Below the pieces are notes generated by a model, which did no database searches, was not told where the DNA came from, and was given only the letters and a program-made list of their open reading frames with translations. A program made the position numbers and the translations under genes. A stretch of 64,000 nt of DNA from Synechococcus sp. PCC 7335 (lineage in GTDB: Bacteria > Cyanobacteriota > Cyanobacteriia > Phormidesmidales > Phormidesmidaceae), in assembly GCF_000155595.1 (NCBI RefSeq), contig NZ_DS989904.1:3674044-3738043 (forward strand). The letters run 5' to 3'. Of this stretch, positions 25,325 to 33,799 are shown in pieces. Every line of letters starts with the position of its first letter. Within the stretch, counting starts at the first letter, position 1.

Positions 25325-26431
25325 TTATACAGCAGGCACGTTTAGCTGTTTGCCTGTCTCGTTCGAACGATGGGTCAGATCCATTAATAGCTGTGAATAG
25401 ATCCCTTCTGGCATCGCTGGAGCTGTCACCTTACCGGCTTCAATGCAACTAACCCAGTGATTGACAACGCGGACAAACGGAGCAATCCGACCATCTGAGT
25501 AAACCTTGGGAAAGGCAAGTTGTTCAGGTTCTGGTATCTCCTTTAGCTCTGCGCCTAGCTCACTAGCAAATACTTTGAACCCATTGACATAGTCTTTTTG
25601 ACTAGGATTGCCCAGTACCAAAGTACCCTTATCGCCATACACTTCAACGAAGTGGCCACGCCCAGCATAGCTCACAGCACTTAAGGTGATTTGGCAAAGT
25701 GTTCCATCTGCCAGCGTTAGCGCGATCACACACACATCATCAGAATCGACTGGCTTCATCTCACCCGTTTGAGGATCTGGCCGCTGTGGGATAGACGTGC
25801 TCAACGTAGCGCTCAGTTTGCTAGCTGGGCCAAATAGCCAGTTCACATAGTCAAACGTATGTGAACCAATTGAGCCCAGCGCGCCGCCGCCCAACGCTTT
25901 TTGCGCGTACCAATTCCATGCCCGCTTTGAACTAGCTCGGCTTGACGCTATCCAGTCAATTTTGATCAGCCGCTTTTTACCAACAATGCCTTGATCTAGT
26001 AAATTCGCAAAGTGCTGCCACGCTGGAATGAACCGAAACTCAAAATCAGGAATCGCAATCACTTGATGGTCTACAGCTAGCTGGTGCAGCTGCTTTGCCT
26101 CGGTCAAGCTTAAGGTTATTGGCTTCTCCAATAGCAAGTGTTTGCCTGCCTTGAGGATCTCTCTTGCCATATCGTAATGGGCAAACGGCGGCGTTGCTAG
26201 GGTCACAGCCTGGACACTTTCTTGCTCCAAAATCTCTTCTAAGCTACTGCTAGCAAAAGGAATATTATGGGCATCAGCGACCTGTTGAGCCTTTGTGCGA
26301 TCGCCATTCCAGACCGCCACAACCTCTGTTCGGTGATGTGCCTGCAAACCAGGAATATGCACCTTTTGTCCAAATCCTGTGCCGACTACCGCTACACCAA
26401 TACTGGCTGTCTTGATACTTGACATAGCCAT
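25325..26431 (-). CDS. Gfo/Idh/MocA family oxidoreductase
   Basis: NAD(P)-dependent oxidoreductase of 368 residues. The Rossmann motif GTGFGQKVHIPGLQAH is near residues 17-32. The catalytic Lys is in LLLEKPITLS, and the C-terminal sheet domain contains GGGALGSIGSHTFDYVNWL. Family members act on sugars or related polyols; the substrate here cannot be told. ATGs at 26431 and 26425 are both supported by a GAGGG upstream. It stands alone between a convergent terminator and the divergent cruP gene. Confidence 0.88.
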   Translation of the reverse strand: MAMSSIKTASIGVAVVGTGFGQKVHIPGLQAHHRTEVVAVWNGDRTKAQQVADAHNIPFASSSLEEILEQESVQAVTLATPPFAHYDMAREILKAGKHLLLEKPITLSLTEAKQLHQLAVDHQVIAIPDFEFRFIPAWQHFANLLDQGIVGKKRLIKIDWIASSRASSKRAWNWYAQKALGGGALGSIGSHTFDYVNWLFGPASKLSATLSTSIPQRPDPQTGEMKPVDSDDVCVIALTLADGTLCQITLSAVSYAGRGHFVEVYGDKGTLVLGNPSQKDYVNGFKVFASELGAELKEIPEPEQLAFPKVYSDGRIAPFVRVVNHWVSCIEAGKVTAPAMPEGIYSQLLMDLTHRSNETGKQLNVPAV

Positions 26432-26623
26432 CTACCCTCTTTCTCTACGCGCTTGATAAGAGCATACAGGTATAGCTGCCTAGAGCTGAGTCAAGCAAAA
26501 GACTATAAACAATAGGGAGCATAGGTAGATACTTAAGCAATCTGATACTAACTGATACTGAATAAAGCGCTTACCCATCAGTATTACGATCAATGTATAG
26601 AACTCAGCACTAAAATTGACTGT

Positions 26624-28165
26624 ATGAATAAAACTGAGCAGCTACTTTCAAAGATCGAAGGCAATCCCTGGAAAGGACTTCAAAGAGCGGGCGAGCTATG
26701 GAGCACCTATAAAGCAGGCGATCGCAAGGTTCAATCGGTAGTAACAGAGGCATCTGATGAGCTAGCTCAAGTTGATTATGATGTGGCCATCTGTGGTGGA
26801 ACCTTAGGAATTCTACTGGCCGCAACGCTGGCTCAGCGAGGATGGCGAGTAGCGCTGATTGAAAGAGGAGCGCTAAGAGGGCGCGATCAAGAGTGGAATA
26901 TCTCCCGGCGAGAGCTGCAGACGTTCGTGCGGATGGGATTGCTCAATGAAGCTGAACTAGAAACGGCGATCGCCTCCCAATACAATCCAGCTCGAATTGC
27001 TTTCAACGGCGGTAAAGATCTTTGGGTAGAAGATGTGCTAAATATTGGCGTAGATCCAATTAGCTTGTTAGAGCAGCTCAAGCAGAAGTTTCTAATAGCA
27101 GAGGGCACACTTTTAGAGCACACTGCATTCAAATCTGCCAAAGTACATCCCAACGGAGTGGCTATTCAAACGGATAGCGGGCACGTGAGCGCCAGATTGC
27201 TGATAGATGCGATGGGGCACTTTTCACCTATAGTGCAGCAGGCACGAGCAGGTAAAAAACCAGATGCTGTTTGTTTGGTTGTGGGAACTTGTGCAACTGG
27301 CTACGAACAGAATGAATCAGGCGATCTTATTGTCTCTTTCACGCCTATTCAAAAGCAGTGTCAGTACTTTTGGGAGGCGTTCCCAGCCCGTGATGGCCGC
27401 ACAACATACATGTTCACCTATCTAGATGCACATCCAAGCCGCCCAAGTTTAGTAGAGATGTTTGAAGACTATTTTGAGCTATTGCCGCAGTATCAAGATA
27501 TTTCCTTAGAACAGCTAGACTTTGTCAGAGCCCTATTTGGCTTTTTCCCTTGTTACAAAGACAGTCCACTCCAATACAAATGGAATCGTACCTTACCAGT
27601 AGGAGATTCTAGCGGCAGTCAGTCGCCACTGAGCTTTGGTGGCTTCGGAGCAATGGTGCGTCATCTAGAAAGACTTGCCATTGGTATTGATGACGCGCTG
27701 CAGGCTAATCTGTTAGAAGCGAAGGCATTAGGCAAGCTGCAGCCATATCAGCCAAACCTATCGGCTACTTGGCTATTTCAAAAGTCTATGAGCGTAGGCG
27801 TAGACCAAACGCTACCACCTAATAAGATTAACCAAGTGCTCTCGACTATTTTTGAGGATATGGCTGCACTAGGTGATGAAGTTCTTCTCCCTTTTCTTCA
27901 AGATGTGGTTCAGTTTTCACCGCTAGCAAAGACAATGCTAAGAACGTCGACGCGGCATCCATTACTGGTATTGGGCATTCTGCCGCAGGTAGGAATAGCC
28001 TCCGTAGCTAGCTGGACGCGGCACTTCATGAATCTAGGACGGTATAATCTGTTGGATAAGATGCAAAGTGCTGTTGATAGTCGAGAAACATCAGATCAAA
28101 AGCAATACTATTCTGACCGTTGGAGAGACGCTGTAAAGTATGGATCTGGCAATGACTACGAATAA
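26624..28165 (+). CDS. cruP: CruP, lycopene cyclase-like flavoprotein
   Basis: FAD-dependent protein of 513 residues. The dinucleotide-binding motif CGGTLGILLAATLA is near residue 57, preceded by about 50 family-specific residues (GNPWKGLQRAGELWSTY). EWNISRRELQ (about 90-99) is the hallmark of the CruA/CruP group. I assign CruP, the widespread paralogue, from the N-terminus and length. CruA family members cyclise lycopene. CruP activity is debated, with roles proposed in carotenoid balance under oxidative stress. It is 73 bases upstream of menF on the same strand, an intriguing link of carotenoid and quinone genes. Confidence 0.75.
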   Translation: MNKTEQLLSKIEGNPWKGLQRAGELWSTYKAGDRKVQSVVTEASDELAQVDYDVAICGGTLGILLAATLAQRGWRVALIERGALRGRDQEWNISRRELQTFVRMGLLNEAELETAIASQYNPARIAFNGGKDLWVEDVLNIGVDPISLLEQLKQKFLIAEGTLLEHTAFKSAKVHPNGVAIQTDSGHVSARLLIDAMGHFSPIVQQARAGKKPDAVCLVVGTCATGYEQNESGDLIVSFTPIQKQCQYFWEAFPARDGRTTYMFTYLDAHPSRPSLVEMFEDYFELLPQYQDISLEQLDFVRALFGFFPCYKDSPLQYKWNRTLPVGDSSGSQSPLSFGGFGAMVRHLERLAIGIDDALQANLLEAKALGKLQPYQPNLSATWLFQKSMSVGVDQTLPPNKINQVLSTIFEDMAALGDEVLLPFLQDVVQFSPLAKTMLRTSTRHPLLVLGILPQVGIASVASWTRHFMNLGRYNLLDKMQSAVDSRETSDQKQYYSDRWRDAVKYGSGNDYE

Positions 28166-28238
28166 ATAGTTACAGGGCGTTTTGATCTCTGAGGGTTAGC
28201 ATGGGAAAATCTAGTGATCAATTGTTATTGCAACCTTC

Positions 28239-29810
28239 ATGCCAGCCGTTCAGCACGAAATTGATTCTGTCAAGACCTCTGTTGAAGCTTCGCGACTTGA
28301 ACCGACAAAGATCTATCAATTCTTGACCGACTGTCAGCAACAGGCGATCGCGTCTAATCAGCCGAAGATTGCCAGCCTTTCCTTTTCAATTCGAGCGATC
28401 GCATCTGGGGCCGTTTTAGCCACACTTAGTAATCCATATCAGCGCCACTTCTACTACGACTCGCCTCAGCAGTCTGACTTATCGAGGCAGTCAATGGTCG
28501 GTCTAGGCTGCGCGGTAGACTTTAGGGCGGCTGGAGGCAGTCGATTTTCTCAAGCCCAGGATTTCGTACAGTTCTGGGAAGCTCAGTTTGTCTATGCAAA
28601 GTTAGATAAAGCAGGTTTAAATAGATCAAGGCCGTCACTACCTGGCCACTTCTTTTGCAGCGCTACTTTCTTTTCAGATTCTGAGATCTCAAACAAGCTT
28701 GCAGCGAATGCAACGCCGACGCTGCAGACTCCATACTTTGAACCCGCTTACCTATTCGTACCTAAGCTTCAAGTTACAACCGTAGAGACCCGCCAGCTCG
28801 CCCACTCCATAGCGACGTTCAACTCCTTGATAACCGCGACAACAGATATTGAAAAAACTACTCACACAATCTACACCGAGCTGAATCAGCTAATCTCACT
28901 TAGCAACTTACCGTCTAGAATTAGAACAACTGCTACAGTCAGAAAACTGAAAGAAAGTTCAGGTAGAAGGCATAGTCATAGTTCTCACTACCGTACCCGC
29001 CACAATGACCTTACCCATTTCAAGTCGGCAGTCAAGGTAGCACTAGAACAACTACAAACTAGCCAACTACATAAAGTAGTTCTCGCGGATGTGATGGATG
29101 TCGAAGGAGCGCAGCCATTTGATGAAGTGCAATCGCTCCAAGCTCTCAGGCAAAATCATCCGGACTGCACCATCTTTTCTGTTAGCAACGGTCGCGGTCA
29201 ATCTTTTATTGGCGCTAGCCCCGAACGACTTCTAAGCATCGCCGATGGTCGATTTACTACCGACGCACTCGCTGGCACGGTCTCACGCGGAACACTACCT
29301 AGTCTTGATATTCAGCTGGCTCAAACGCTGATCAACAGCAAGAAAGAACAGGTTGAGCACCGTCTTGTTGTTGAATTTATTGTGCGCCAGCTTAAATTGC
29401 TAGGCCTTACCCCCGAATACGATCCGCGACCTAAAGTGCTGCAGCTTTTACACGTTCAGCATTTGCATACCCCTATTAGTGCCAGTATCACACCGCCGCA
29501 GTCCGTCTCCCCTCTAGATATTCTCGCTAGGCTCCATCCGACCCCGGCTGTAGCAGGCGTTCCGCATCAGGCCGCCTGCGAGCTTATTCGTCAGTACGAA
29601 ACCTTTGATAGAGGCCTCTATGCCGCGCCGGTCGGCTGGATAGATACTCAAGGGAACAGCGAATTCGTAGTTGGAATTCGCTCGGCTTTGCTCAATGGAC
29701 AGAAGGCTCGGCTGTACGCCGGCGCTGGGATCGTTGCTGGCTCGGAGCCCGCGAAGGAACTCGCAGAAATCAAGCTAAAATTACAGGCACTGCTAAATGC
29801 CTTAGTCTGA
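28239..29810 (+). CDS. menF: Isochorismate synthase
   Basis: Chorismate-binding enzyme of 523 residues that converts chorismate to isochorismate, the first step towards phylloquinone (vitamin K1), the electron carrier of photosystem I. The catalytic domain fills the C-terminal half, with FIGASPERLLSI, TDALAGTVSRG, EHRLVVEFIVRQL and HPTPAVAGVPHQAA. The N-terminal 200 residues are less conserved. A Ser/His/Arg-rich insert near residue 240 (SSGRRHSHSSHYR) looks like a loop extension. menD follows after 75 bases, and the two are probably one transcript. Confidence 0.92.
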   Translation: MPAVQHEIDSVKTSVEASRLEPTKIYQFLTDCQQQAIASNQPKIASLSFSIRAIASGAVLATLSNPYQRHFYYDSPQQSDLSRQSMVGLGCAVDFRAAGGSRFSQAQDFVQFWEAQFVYAKLDKAGLNRSRPSLPGHFFCSATFFSDSEISNKLAANATPTLQTPYFEPAYLFVPKLQVTTVETRQLAHSIATFNSLITATTDIEKTTHTIYTELNQLISLSNLPSRIRTTATVRKLKESSGRRHSHSSHYRTRHNDLTHFKSAVKVALEQLQTSQLHKVVLADVMDVEGAQPFDEVQSLQALRQNHPDCTIFSVSNGRGQSFIGASPERLLSIADGRFTTDALAGTVSRGTLPSLDIQLAQTLINSKKEQVEHRLVVEFIVRQLKLLGLTPEYDPRPKVLQLLHVQHLHTPISASITPPQSVSPLDILARLHPTPAVAGVPHQAACELIRQYETFDRGLYAAPVGWIDTQGNSEFVVGIRSALLNGQKARLYAGAGIVAGSEPAKELAEIKLKLQALLNALV

Positions 29811-29885
29811 ATGTATCTGAACGTGTTGGTCTAGCGACTTCCCTTTGGCCTTCTATCTTCTGCTCCTTATGCCTTTTGAATCCAT

Positions 29886-31670
29886 ATGCCCATCGACTTT
29901 CGTAATACCAACAGTCTTTGGGCTTCTATAGCGGTCGAGACCCTTGCCCGTTTAGGGCTACAGACAGCCATCCTCTGTCCCGGCTCTCGCTCGACCCCGC
30001 TCACAGTTGCCTTCGCCAACCATTCTGGAATTGAAACGCTACCTATCTTAGATGAGCGCTCGGCCGCTTTTTTTGCCCTAGGCTGTGCAAAGCGGCAGCA
30101 TAGTCCGGTGGCGATCGTTTGCACATCTGGCACAGCTGGAGCAAACTTCTATCCAGCAATCATTGAAGCCTATGAAAGTGGAGTACCGCTGTTGGTTTTC
30201 ACTGCTGATCGCCCCCCGGAGATGCGCGACTGTGCCTCTGGTCAAACAATAGACCAGATTAAACTGTTCGGAGGATTTGTGAAGCGGTTTGTGGAAATGG
30301 CGGTACCGGTGGCGGATCTGTCAATGCTGTCGTACTTACGACAGACATTGGTCAGTGGATGGGAAAGTGCGATCACGCCACATTCTGCACCTATCCATTT
30401 CAACTGCCCTTTTCGCAACCCGCTAGCGCCGACCGCCAACAGCAGTACTCATCGGGTCAAATCGGCTTTCAATACAGAGAAATTTTTTCATTCGCTTTCT
30501 GTTCCAGTCACAACCAAAGAACATACTGACTTACTCACATCACTACCAATAGCAGACTGGCAATCTAAGGCTGGCATCATTATTGCAGGTCCGGCCAATC
30601 CTAGTGACCCCACTGCTTACTGCAAGACAATTTTCTATCTCTCACAGCTACTAGATTGGCCCGTTCTCGCTGAAGGACTCTCTGCACTCCGCAACTATCT
30701 TGCACTTAATCCTTTCCTTGTTTCTAGCTACGATCTTATCCTTCGAGACTCTCGCCGGGCAGCAAAACTGGTGCCTGAGTGTGTACTTCAGTTAGGCGCG
30801 TTGCCAACTAGTAAAGTCTTGCGTCAGTGGCTACAAAGGCATCAACCCCACCGTTGGATAGTCGGACCTCGGCGGAACTTAGACCCTTTACACGGACCGA
30901 CTCATCGTCTTTTTCTAGATATTGAAGCTTTCACTCAACCTAATTCTGTTGAATCGCCTATATCTGTTGAATCGCCTATGTCTGTTGAATCGCCTGAAGA
31001 TTCAAACTATTGTCAGCAGTGGATGATTTATGAACGTAAGATGCGTGGCACTCTCGAAGAGCATTTAACAGCAGAGCCAGATCTCGTTGAAAGTAAAGTA
31101 GTTTGGCTATTATCAAAACATCTACCAGAACAAACTCCCCTTTTTGTTGCCAACAGTATGCCAGTTAGAGACCTTGAGTATTTCTGGCCACCTAACGACC
31201 GTCGGATTCAACCAGTGTTCAGCCGTGGCGCGAATGGAATCGATGGGACATTGTCTACGGCGATGGGAATAGCTCATCGTAATAGACCCACTGTCTTACT
31301 CTCTGGAGATCTTGCCTTCTTACATGATACGAATGGACTCCTTAATACCGCTCAACTATGGGGTCATCTGACCATTGTGCTAATTAATAATGGCGGCGGT
31401 GGTATCTTTGAGATGCTGCCCGTAGCCAACTTTTCATCTACGTTCGAAGAGTATTTTATTACTCCGCAGCAGGTGGAATTCTCTTCTTTGTGTCGAACAT
31501 ATGGTGTAGAGCACCAGCTAGTACAAACTGTAGAAGCCTTTGTAGAGGCTATCAGAGTTTTGCCAGAGAAGGGAATTAGAGTCCTAGAAGTCGCTTGTGA
31601 TAGAGTCACACCTGCTGAATATCGAAAACTTAGCGTCGCTAGAAGAAAGGCGCTTCTAAACTCAGCTTAG
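29886..31670 (+). CDS. menD: SEPHCHC synthase MenD
   Basis: Thiamine-diphosphate enzyme of 594 residues that joins isochorismate with 2-oxoglutarate in phylloquinone synthesis. The N-terminal domain has ILCPGSRSTPLTVAFANH. The TPP-binding region contains SGDLAFLHDTNGLLN and the Asn-rich NNGGGGIFEMLP. Three copies of SVESP at about residues 354-371 come from an 18-bp in-frame tandem triplication in the linker between the middle and TPP domains. They should be a harmless surface loop. It follows menF closely. Later menaquinone genes are not in the window. Confidence 0.94.
   Translation: MPIDFRNTNSLWASIAVETLARLGLQTAILCPGSRSTPLTVAFANHSGIETLPILDERSAAFFALGCAKRQHSPVAIVCTSGTAGANFYPAIIEAYESGVPLLVFTADRPPEMRDCASGQTIDQIKLFGGFVKRFVEMAVPVADLSMLSYLRQTLVSGWESAITPHSAPIHFNCPFRNPLAPTANSSTHRVKSAFNTEKFFHSLSVPVTTKEHTDLLTSLPIADWQSKAGIIIAGPANPSDPTAYCKTIFYLSQLLDWPVLAEGLSALRNYLALNPFLVSSYDLILRDSRRAAKLVPECVLQLGALPTSKVLRQWLQRHQPHRWIVGPRRNLDPLHGPTHRLFLDIEAFTQPNSVESPISVESPMSVESPEDSNYCQQWMIYERKMRGTLEEHLTAEPDLVESKVVWLLSKHLPEQTPLFVANSMPVRDLEYFWPPNDRRIQPVFSRGANGIDGTLSTAMGIAHRNRPTVLLSGDLAFLHDTNGLLNTAQLWGHLTIVLINNGGGGIFEMLPVANFSSTFEEYFITPQQVEFSSLCRTYGVEHQLVQTVEAFVEAIRVLPEKGIRVLEVACDRVTPAEYRKLSVARRKALLNSA
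30945..30998 (+). repeat. 18-bp in-frame triplication inside menD
   Basis: TCTGTTGAATCGCCTATA at 30945-30962, the same with one change at 30963-30980, and a third copy ending CCTGAA at 30981-30998 encode a threefold SVESP motif. The near identity indicates recent slippage. Confidence 0.9.
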
Positions 31671-32455
31671 TGATTGATCGCTTTTTATGGAATTTGTTCA
31701 GAACGCTTTGCAAATGTGTTCTGCTGTCAATGTCACTGCTTCGTCACCGCTTCCGCTTGCAGCAAGGTCGTCGATACAAGCGGATTCATCGCGATCGCCA
31801 ATCGTCGCTAGGCTATTCCACTTAGACTCCACGCCTTCTCTTTAGGTCTGAAAACATACACGATGATCGCCCGGCGTAGATTGACACAGATAGTACAGTG
31901 TGTCGGTAGTACAGTGTGCTAGCCAAATTAGTAAACCTTGGGCGGTAGCTAGCGCAGCAAAGACATGAATCATTCCTAACTTTACGAGGTTCACGATCTG
32001 AATCTATAGCGTGTTCGCAAAAAGGCTATTCCAGCTGGTACGTCAAAAGTCGATGTTTTCTATCGCAACACTTCTTATTCTCTAATGCTTCTTATCTGTG
32101 CAACCCCATTCCTACGTTAAGACACGACTAGTTACTACAGCTATACTTAAAAAATACTGTACATTTATACCTTTTGCGCTTTCGTAAACGTTAAGAGAGC
32201 TTTATAGTATTAAGAAGTGAGTGCTCTTGCTAACTAATGACACTTACTAAAAAGTGTAAAGTTTTGCTGCGACATGACTAGTTTATTTGAATGAGATTGA
32301 CTACATTATGAGCAATCTGGTTGGCAATAGAAAACCCACCTTTGGTTGAAGCATGGACTTACTTCTTCGTGTCAACGTTTGATCATACGACTTTTTTTAG
32401 TCACACATTCAGTCCCACAGCCTTATAGATAGCCTTTTAGGGGCCAGTTGAACTT
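31671..32455. other. 785-bp spacer with a 16-bp tandem repeat
   Basis: No gene is supported. TAGTACAGTGTG recurs with a 16-bp period at 31891-31906 and 31907-31922. A CAGAAC/GTTCTG hairpin lies at about 31700-31724. The last 300 bases are AT-rich and probably hold the promoter of the DUF2997 gene. Confidence 0.6.
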
Positions 32456-32698
32456 ATGGAAACGCTTGAGTTTGTAATTTATCCAGACGGTCGGGTCAAG
32501 GAAGTCATCACAGGTGTCATTGGAACATCATGTGCTGAGGTTACCGCCGCTATTGAAGCCCAGCTAGGGGATGTTGTGGCCCATGAGAAAACGTCTGAGT
32601 ACTATGCTCAACCAGTTCAAGTGTCTAGCACAAACTGCTCTTCCGTTGGTGGATTTGCCCAAAATTTTGCTCAGGCCAGGGTCTCTAGTAGCTGGTAG
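32456..32698 (+). CDS. DUF2997 family protein
   Basis: Protein of 80 residues that matches the DUF2997 family: METLEFVIYPDGRVKEVITG at the start, then SCAEVTAAIEAQLGDVV. No signal or membrane segment is seen. It precedes ycf35 and a ferredoxin gene on the same strand, a neighbourhood I know as conserved in cyanobacteria. Function is unknown; association with the ferredoxin suggests a redox or iron-sulfur task. Confidence 0.8.
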   Translation: METLEFVIYPDGRVKEVITGVIGTSCAEVTAAIEAQLGDVVAHEKTSEYYAQPVQVSSTNCSSVGGFAQNFAQARVSSSW

Positions 32699-32809
32699 TA
32701 CTAGTCACTAGCAGTGCTAAGAACTCTATTGGCACTGTGTCAGCTACTGTATCAGCTTTGTTTTTACCACCGTACATCTTACTTACTGTTTGTTTAGCCG
32801 GGTTCTAAA

Positions 32810-33202
32810 ATGTCTCATTTCAGTCAAATTAAAACTAAGCTTCGTAATCTTTCTTCTTTACAACTGGCCCTAAGCGACGCAGGTGTTCGCTGGCAGGCTG
32901 GGCCTAAAGCTGTCAGGGGCTATCAGGGCGACACTCAGACCGCCGAGATCGTCATTGAGCAAGACAATGGTTATGACGTCGGCTTCAAGCAGAATTCACA
33001 GACTGGCAACTACGAACTGATAGCTGATTTACAGTACTGGAAGCAGCCTCTATCTGTACAAGGCTTTTTAAACAAAGTGACTCAGCGCTACGCTTACCAC
33101 ACTGTTCTAAATGAGTCCGTCGATCAGGGATTCCAAGTTTCTGAACAGGCGACTAATGAGGATGGCTCTATCCGTCTAGTGCTTCAGCGCTGGGGTGCTT
33201 AA
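32810..33202 (+). CDS. ycf35: Ycf35 (DUF1257) protein
   Basis: Soluble protein of 130 residues beginning MSHFSQIKTKLRNLSSLQLA and ending in SIRLVLQRWG, which matches Ycf35/DUF1257, a family conserved in cyanobacteria and red-algal plastids without known function. Central text includes GYDVGFKQNSQTGNYELIAD. It sits 111 bases after the DUF2997 gene and 137 bases before the ferredoxin gene. Confidence 0.88.
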   Translation: MSHFSQIKTKLRNLSSLQLALSDAGVRWQAGPKAVRGYQGDTQTAEIVIEQDNGYDVGFKQNSQTGNYELIADLQYWKQPLSVQGFLNKVTQRYAYHTVLNESVDQGFQVSEQATNEDGSIRLVLQRWGA

Positions 33203-33233
33203 GCCCATCGCAGTACTCGGATATAGTCACAAA

Positions 33234-33265
33234 ATACATAATCATAGACATACATAATCATAGAC
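33234..33265. repeat. Perfect 16-bp tandem duplication
   Basis: ATACATAATCATAGAC occurs back to back at 33234-33249 and 33250-33265, between ycf35 and the ferredoxin gene. It lengthens the spacer of a probable operon. Confidence 0.9.
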
Positions 33266-33339
33266 AAGACTGTGCCTGTGTGTAGTGATAGCCGCTTTAT
33301 CTATTGCTACACACAGCTTTCAAACAGAGGATAGTACAA

Positions 33340-33783
33340 GTGTCTAAGCACAAAGAGGGCGACCGCTCGGGTTTGGAGCCAGAACTGGGGGGTCAGTTAC
33401 GATCTGCTCAGCAGCGTACAGGGTTAGAGCCTGAGCTGGGAGGGGCTTTTAGACAAAACGGAGTCTATGTAGACGAAATTTCTTGTATTGGCTGTACGCA
33501 CTGTGCTCACGTAGCCCGTAATACGTTCTATATTGAGCCAGACTACGGCCGAGCGCGAGTAGTTCGTCAAGATGGTGATTCAGAGGCGCTAATTCAAGAG
33601 GCTATAGACACTTGCCCAGTAGACTGCATTCATCGGGTGGACTATACCGAATTGAAGCAGCTAGAGCGCGATCGCCTAACTCAAGTGATTCCTGTAATTG
33701 GCTTTCCGGTTGAAAAAGCGGTTATTGCTGCCCAAAGGCGTCGACGCACTGCCAAGCTTCACAAAAAGGCATCAAAAAACTAG
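33340..33783 (+). CDS. Bacterial-type [4Fe-4S] ferredoxin, Ycf35-linked
   Basis: Ferredoxin of 147 residues when started at the GTG at 33340, which has AGAGGA about 8 bases upstream. The longer frame to a TTG at 33304 lacks such a site. Cluster ligands are Cys49, Cys52 and Cys55 (CIGCTHC) plus the Cys in DTCPVDC. Before the cluster the motif GLEPELGG appears twice (about residues 11-18 and 28-35). The C-terminus is basic (AQRRRRTAKLHKKASKN). The duplicated motif and basic tail are not needed for electron transfer and may be docking elements. Partners are probably the DUF2997 and Ycf35 proteins encoded just upstream. Confidence 0.85.
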   Translation: MSKHKEGDRSGLEPELGGQLRSAQQRTGLEPELGGAFRQNGVYVDEISCIGCTHCAHVARNTFYIEPDYGRARVVRQDGDSEALIQEAIDTCPVDCIHRVDYTELKQLERDRLTQVIPVIGFPVEKAVIAAQRRRRTAKLHKKASKN

Positions 33784-33799
33784 CTGCTAGCTCTGTGTC

